Positions 60,156 through 64,000 of a DNA stretch of 64,000 nt are shown piece after piece (the stretch's first letter is position 1; each line of letters begins with the position of its first letter). A program made the translations under genes and the position numbers. The notes under the pieces are model-generated. The model was given only the letters and a program-made list of their open reading frames with translations. It made no database searches and had not been told where the DNA came from. Source of the stretch: Clostridium sp. UBA699 (lineage in GTDB: Bacteria > Bacillota > Clostridia > Clostridiales > Clostridiaceae); the NCBI GenBank assembly GCA_002298915.1, contig DBML01000009.1:18685-82684 (forward strand), read 5' to 3'.

Positions 60156-60967
60156 ACCGCACCTCCCACCTTCTTCTTTTTAGCCCTGGAGGAAGGTTTA
60201 GCCGGGCTCTTAGCAACCGGCTTAGATTCGGTCTTGTTCCTAACAAGAATATAGTTCAAATCAGGTCTCTGCCTCTGAAGCTCGAACTGGTTAAGTGATG
60301 CGATGAGCTGGCTAAGCTTTGAGTGGCCGTAGTTTCTGGCGTCAAAATCTGGGTAGCGTTTGGCAAGCCTGTTCCCTACCTCGCCAAGGTGGGCCCATCC
60401 GTCCTCATTAGATATGTCGTTTATTATCTTCTGAATGAACTTTGTTATCTCTTTGATGTTCGCCATGCTTTCCTTGGCTTCCTTGCTGCCTTCGGCCTTC
60501 TTCACGGAAGCTACCTCAGTGCTTTCAGGAATCTCTGCAAGGACCTCGAGGTATTTAAACTTTTCACAGGCCGCTATGAATGGCGCCGGAGTTTTCTTCT
60601 CGCCCATTCCCACAACATACATGCCTGCCTCCCTCAGCCTTGAAGCCAACCTCGTGAAATCGCTGTCGCTAGACACAATGCAGAAGCCGTCGACATTCTT
60701 AGAGTAAAGTATGTCCATGGCATCTATGATAAGTGATGCGTCCGTTGCGTTCTTTCCCGTGGTGTAGCTGTACTGCTGGATCGGAGATATGGAATAGTTC
60801 AGAAGCACCGCTTTCCAGGATGAAAGCTGCGGTTTTGTCCAGTCGGCATATATTCTTTTGTATGTTGGCGTTCCGTGGTTTGATATTTCGTCAAATATAT
60901 ACTTGATGTATTTGTCGGACACGTTGTCTGCATCTATGAGCACCGCTATCCTCTTGTCGTTTTCCAT
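60152..60967 (-). CDS. NYN-domain protein with C-terminal OST-HTH/LOTUS module
   Basis: 271 residues. A PIN-like NYN nuclease domain (about 1-145; RIAVLIDADNVSDKYIKYIF, ...KNATDASLIIDAMDILYSKN, SSDSDFTRLASRLREAGMYV) with the acidic residues that bind metal, a linker, and an OST-HTH/LOTUS RNA-binding module (about 170-245; GWAHLGEVGNRLAKRYPDFD). C-terminal Lys/Ser tail. Predicted RNA endonuclease of the LabA/DUF88 group. Coupled to the racemase gene downstream. Confidence 0.9.
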   Translation of the reverse strand: MENDKRIAVLIDADNVSDKYIKYIFDEISNHGTPTYKRIYADWTKPQLSSWKAVLLNYSISPIQQYSYTTGKNATDASLIIDAMDILYSKNVDGFCIVSSDSDFTRLASRLREAGMYVVGMGEKKTPAPFIAACEKFKYLEVLAEIPESTEVASVKKAEGSKEAKESMANIKEITKFIQKIINDISNEDGWAHLGEVGNRLAKRYPDFDARNYGHSKLSQLIASLNQFELQRQRPDLNYILVRNKTESKPVAKSPAKPSSRAKKKKVGGAV

Positions 60968-60991
60968 ACTATACCTCCGTTACTGCTTATT

Positions 60992-61771
60992 CTATTTGCC
61001 GTATGCCTTCTCCGTATGAGCGAACGCGTTGTGGTTGTGGATGCTTTCTATGCTTTCCACGTTGACGCTGTACCAGTCTATGCTTTCCATATTCTCGAGC
61101 CTCAGCGCAACCTCTCTTACGGCATCCTCAACGAACCTTGGATTGTTGTAAGCCTTCTCCGTAACATATTTCTCGTCTTCCCTCTTGAGCAAGGAGTATA
61201 TCGGACAGCTTCCGCTCTCCTCTGCCACTTTTACAAGATCTTCTATCCATACAAGCTTGTTCATGGCTACAACCATGCTTACAATCGCTCTCTGGTTGTG
61301 GGCTCCTGCCTCGCTTATTTCCTTTGAACAAGGGCATAAAGTGGTCACCGGAACATCCACCCTCATGAGGAATTCAAATTCGTCCCCAAGCTCCGCCTCG
61401 AACGCACAGGAAACATCGTAAGGAGCCGATATCCCCGTTACAGGGGAGGTTTTTCTAACGAAGTAGTCGAATTCTATCTTGCAGTGAGCAACCATCCCTC
61501 CAAGCCTCTGCTTCATTTTCCTGAGAAGCTCCTCCAGGTATTTCGGGTTGAGCGAGTCCATGCTGTTAGCTATTTCGACAAACCTGCTCATATGCGTGCC
61601 TCTCTGCTCTGAAGGCAGGTCAACGGAGAGAGTTAGTCTCCCTACCGTATGCTGGAATCCCTGCTCCTTGTCCATTACCTTGATCGGCCATTTGAGGTCC
61701 TTAATGCCGACCTTCTTCAACGGCACCTCTCTTGTATCTTTCTGTTTCTGTACATCTATCATCATTCCCAT
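60992..61771 (-). CDS. folE2: GTP cyclohydrolase FolE2 (type IB)
   Basis: 259 residues. QRGTHMSRFVEIANSMDSLN near residue 58, the metal-site PCSKEISEAGAHNQRAIVS near 148 with the conserved Cys, and AHCKIEFDYFVRKTSPVTGI. It converts GTP to dihydroneopterin triphosphate for folate synthesis and, unlike FolE, works with Mn2+ or other metals under zinc limitation. RBS GGATGGAG. A broken fhs lies directly upstream. Confidence 0.95.
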   Translation of the reverse strand: MGMMIDVQKQKDTREVPLKKVGIKDLKWPIKVMDKEQGFQHTVGRLTLSVDLPSEQRGTHMSRFVEIANSMDSLNPKYLEELLRKMKQRLGGMVAHCKIEFDYFVRKTSPVTGISAPYDVSCAFEAELGDEFEFLMRVDVPVTTLCPCSKEISEAGAHNQRAIVSMVVAMNKLVWIEDLVKVAEESGSCPIYSLLKREDEKYVTEKAYNNPRFVEDAVREVALRLENMESIDWYSVNVESIESIHNHNAFAHTEKAYGK

Positions 61772-61814
61772 ATCTTCTCCATCCTTGATTATTAAAATAA
61801 ATTGAAATTCAGGC

Positions 61815-62285
61815 TTAAAACAGTCCTGATATCCTTCCAGTGTTGTCCACGTCTATCCTCTCCGCGGCAGGCAATTTCGGCAGGCTCGGCACCTTCATTA
61901 TACTGCCTGTCACCGCTAATACGAAGCCCGCTCTAGCCGACACTCTGACCCGCCTTATCGTTATGCTGAAGTTTTCAGGCCTTCCCAACTTCGTCTGGTC
62001 GTCCGATAGGCTGTACTGCATCTTCGCCATACAAACAGGCGTCTGTCCAAAGCCGTATTTCTGTAGCTGTTGATATCCGTTCCGCCGACTTCGCCCTTGT
62101 CCATACTTCGTATAGCTGCATGTTTATCCATAGCTCCCTGCATTTGTCCTCCATGAGCTGAAGCTCAACCTCGGTTTCCATAGGGAACCTGTTCACCACC
62201 ATGACTGCAGTTATCTTGAACACCTTCTTTATGTTTTCCACGTACTTGATCAGGTTAGCAGGCCCCTGAGCTCAGCTTCCTGATC
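61815..62285 (-). pseudogene. fhs: Formate-tetrahydrofolate ligase remnant
   Basis: In successive frames: ANLIKYVENIKKVFKITAVM, VVNRFPMETEVELQLMEDK and LYEVW; then after a shift KGEVGGTDIN; then after an internal deletion QKYGFGQTPVCMAKMQYSLS, KLGRPENFSITIRRVRVSA, AERIDVDNTGRISGLF. These match the middle and C-terminus of FTHFS. The N-terminal ATP-binding half and about 120 internal residues are missing. The remnant can no longer encode an active enzyme. Confidence 0.85.
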
Positions 62286-62354
62286 GATCTCTAAATAACT
62301 TTTGAATACATCAATTTATCCCCCTTTTAAAGCACTATTTATATTATAACAAGA

Positions 62355-62390
62355 AAATCCCCAAATATAATAACTATTTTGGGGATTTGT
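62355..62390. terminator. Terminator between the fhs remnant and the edge gene
   Basis: AAATCCCCAAA (62355-62365) pairs with TTTGGGGATTT (62378-62388) with T-rich flanks on both strands; it ends the minus-strand LTA-synthase-like transcript. Confidence 0.85.
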
Positions 62391-62396
62391 ATTAGT

Positions 62397-64000
62397 TTAA
62401 TCAGTGCCTGCTGCACTATTAATATCTGTATATTGAAAATAATTGCCTTTGATAATTATGTTTGCTATTTCCTGAGCCTCTGATAAATGAGCGCTACCCG
62501 AGGACTGCCCATTTATTTCACCATTTGATAGTATAGCTGATCCTTGATTACCAAAGAGATTTCTTCCCATTACTGAATCTGAATATTCATGTTCATCAAT
62601 TCCTAATAAATATGCGAGTGTGGGCATCATGTCAACTTGACCACCTTCAGTTTCTATTACTTTACCCTCCATCCCTGGTACATATATGATGAATGGCACT
62701 TCCTCGTTATTTTCAGGTATATCGGTAGAATAATATTTGTGAATTCCTTCATGGTCTCCATATATTATTAAAGCAGTATTTTCTAGATAGCCTTTTTCTT
62801 CTAATTTATCATAAAAATATCCAAACGCTTGGTCAGTGTAATGCAAACTTTGAAGATAACCTATAGTATATTCATCGCCCTTTAAGTCGAGGGATCTGAA
62901 ATTTTCCGATAAATCAAAAGGCATATGTGATGTAATGGTTATTGCGAAAAAGTTAAACGGTTGTTTAAGCTTATCGATTTCCAAAAGTGATTGTTTAAAT
63001 AAATCCTCATCCAGTATTCCCATACCTTCAGTTTCTTTGAATTCGAACTGCTCTTCACTAATATATCTATCAAAACCAATAGATTTAAATGCCCTATCCC
63101 TGTTCCAAAATCCCTTCTCATCACCATGAATCGCAATAGATGTGTATCCTTGTTTCTTTAATAACGCGGGTAATGATTTGTATGTATTATCAGCAAATCT
63201 GATGAAAGAACTTCCCGTATCTATTGGGTAAAGTGATGTATTGAAAAGGAGTTCTGCATCAGAGCTATTTCCATCTTTAACTTGTTCACATATGCTGTCA
63301 AAATATATACTTTTTCGTACTAAATTATTTATGTTTGGAGTAATTTCCTGCTCTTGATACGACCTTCCAATAATTATGTTTTCCAATGACTCTACTTGGA
63401 TTATAACAATATTTTTACCTTTCAATGCACCTTTTAGATAGCTGTATCGTTGATCAACTTCAAGATACTTATGATTCTCATCCATCCAATTTTTAACTTT
63501 AACGACATCTTCATAACTCAGGATCTCATTTTTTTCATAAATGAATTTATAAATATCATACATGTGATAACCGAGTGGTGACATCAAAATTGGCATAGTC
63601 CTTATATTATTCAGAGCTTTTTTGTTTTGAATATTTAAAAATTGATTGACAACAACCAATGATGAAATAACAAATAAAAACAAGAAAAATATTAAGTTCT
63701 TCTTCAATATGGTTTTACTATTTGACCCCCTCAATTGCGCGAATAAGATTGGCAAATCAATAATTAGAAGTATATCCTGCCACTTGAACAAAGATGTAAT
63801 GCTATCACCCATGCCATCTGTCACACCTTTAGCTATTATCATATAAAAGCTAATAGGATGTCCATAAGCTCTTGAATAAACAATATCAACAAAAAAAAGC
63901 AAGGACAAAAAGATATCTAAAGAGATTAAGTATCTCAATCTCCATTTTTGATCAAATAAAAAAGAAAATGAAATTATTGTATATTTCGAACAGATTCGGC
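62397..64000 (-). CDS. LTA synthase-like sulfatase-family membrane enzyme (N-terminus beyond the window)
   Basis: The reading frame stays open to base 64000, so the gene continues outside; at least 534 residues are encoded here. Several N-terminal membrane helices precede an extracellular alkaline-phosphatase-superfamily domain: IIQVESLENIIIGRSYQEQE (metal Glu), DGNSSDAELLFNTSL at the catalytic Thr position (Ser here), SIAIHGDEKGFWNRD, and IIYGDHEGIHKYYS (Asp/His metal ligands). LtaS-type enzymes polymerise glycerol phosphate from phosphatidylglycerol. The gene is AT-rich with ATA/AAT/TTA codons unlike its neighbours, suggesting acquisition. Confidence 0.88.
   Translation of the reverse strand, partial: RICSKYTIISFSFLFDQKWRLRYLISLDIFLSLLFFVDIVYSRAYGHPISFYMIIAKGVTDGMGDSITSLFKWQDILLIIDLPILFAQLRGSNSKTILKKNLIFFLFLFVISSLVVVNQFLNIQNKKALNNIRTMPILMSPLGYHMYDIYKFIYEKNEILSYEDVVKVKNWMDENHKYLEVDQRYSYLKGALKGKNIVIIQVESLENIIIGRSYQEQEITPNINNLVRKSIYFDSICEQVKDGNSSDAELLFNTSLYPIDTGSSFIRFADNTYKSLPALLKKQGYTSIAIHGDEKGFWNRDRAFKSIGFDRYISEEQFEFKETEGMGILDEDLFKQSLLEIDKLKQPFNFFAITITSHMPFDLSENFRSLDLKGDEYTIGYLQSLHYTDQAFGYFYDKLEEKGYLENTALIIYGDHEGIHKYYSTDIPENNEEVPFIIYVPGMEGKVIETEGGQVDMMPTLAYLLGIDEHEYSDSVMGRNLFGNQGSAILSNGEINGQSSGSAHLSEAQEIANIIIKGNYFQYTDINSAAGTD

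Noticed and set aside
61815..62285. Several small independent genes
   Set aside because: The frames successively match adjacent parts of one enzyme (Fhs), so a decayed gene explains them better.
1..64000. tRNA genes, CRISPR arrays or prophage genes
   Set aside because: I saw no cloverleaf with CCA end, no regular repeat-spacer array and no integrase or capsid motif; computational scanning would be needed for certainty.

Overview
The window looks like a chromosomal segment of an anaerobic Bacillota (Clostridia-type) bacterium. Supporting genes are a complete V/A-type ATPase operon, the [FeFe]-hydrogenase maturase HydG with two TM1266-like ACT regulators, tryptophanase, FeoAB, a B12-riboswitch ECF transporter, a T-box-like leader, and Gram-positive-style ribosome binding sites (AGGAGG), with several TTG starts. 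No tRNA, rRNA, CRISPR array or intact transposase is visible. The bulk of the genes favour AGG (Arg) and ATA (Ile) codons. Two stretches differ: the radical-SAM/peptide pair at 50251-51916 uses more CGN Arg codons, and the LTA-synthase-like gene at the right edge is visibly AT-rich. I cannot name the genus.

Layout. 9-4.8 kb: lipid-linked flippase, RluA-type pseudouridine synthase, M20 amidohydrolase, cell-wall amidase. 4.9-12.3 kb: eukaryote-type glycogen branching enzyme, alarmone-hydrolase-like HD protein, inositol monophosphatase, UvrD-type helicase, nicotinate phosphoribosyltransferase, a small Cys protein. 12.4-19.1 kb: one B12-riboswitch operon encoding an ECF transporter (T, fused A-A, S) and two exported DUF4430/transcobalamin-like proteins, the larger carrying a terpenoid-cyclase-like alpha/alpha barrel. 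19.1-29.1 kb: housekeeping (NUDIX, DacF, M29 aminopeptidase, beta-CASP MBL protein, TM1266-like protein, GAPDH, CorA, QueG-like, GltX). 29.1-37.7 kb: V-type ATPase operon G-C-I-K-F-E-A-B-D. 37.7-42.3 kb: two YprB-type exonucleases, a HAD phosphatase and the Fur-controlled feoA-feoB-Cys-peptide operon. 42.3-49.7 kb: argS behind a T-box element lacking Stem I, tnaA, lysR, NADP-IDH, a MutM-family protein. 50.2-51.9 kb: RiPP pair. 52-55.7 kb: YhgE/Pip protein with divergent TetR regulator. 55.8-62.3 kb: hydG, TM1266, DUF1858, hemerythrin, a frameshifted conserved gene, a CntK-like amino acid racemase, a NYN/LOTUS protein, FolE2 and a decayed fhs. 62.4 kb to the edge: partial LTA-synthase-like sulfatase.

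Most notable for follow-up: (1) three apparently related structured non-coding RNAs on the minus strand (about 46655-47172, 49718-50080, 57545-57754), each with a 17-bp-spaced sigma-A promoter, a closing stem containing GCAGAU at the 5' side, a shared GUGAGAAGG block and its own terminator; (2) a probably transferred PqqD-radical SAM-SPASM enzyme with a 5-Cys core precursor peptide; (3) a bacterial transcobalamin/intrinsic-factor-like B12 capture and import operon; (4) very short terminator-bearing leaders in front of argS and gltX.
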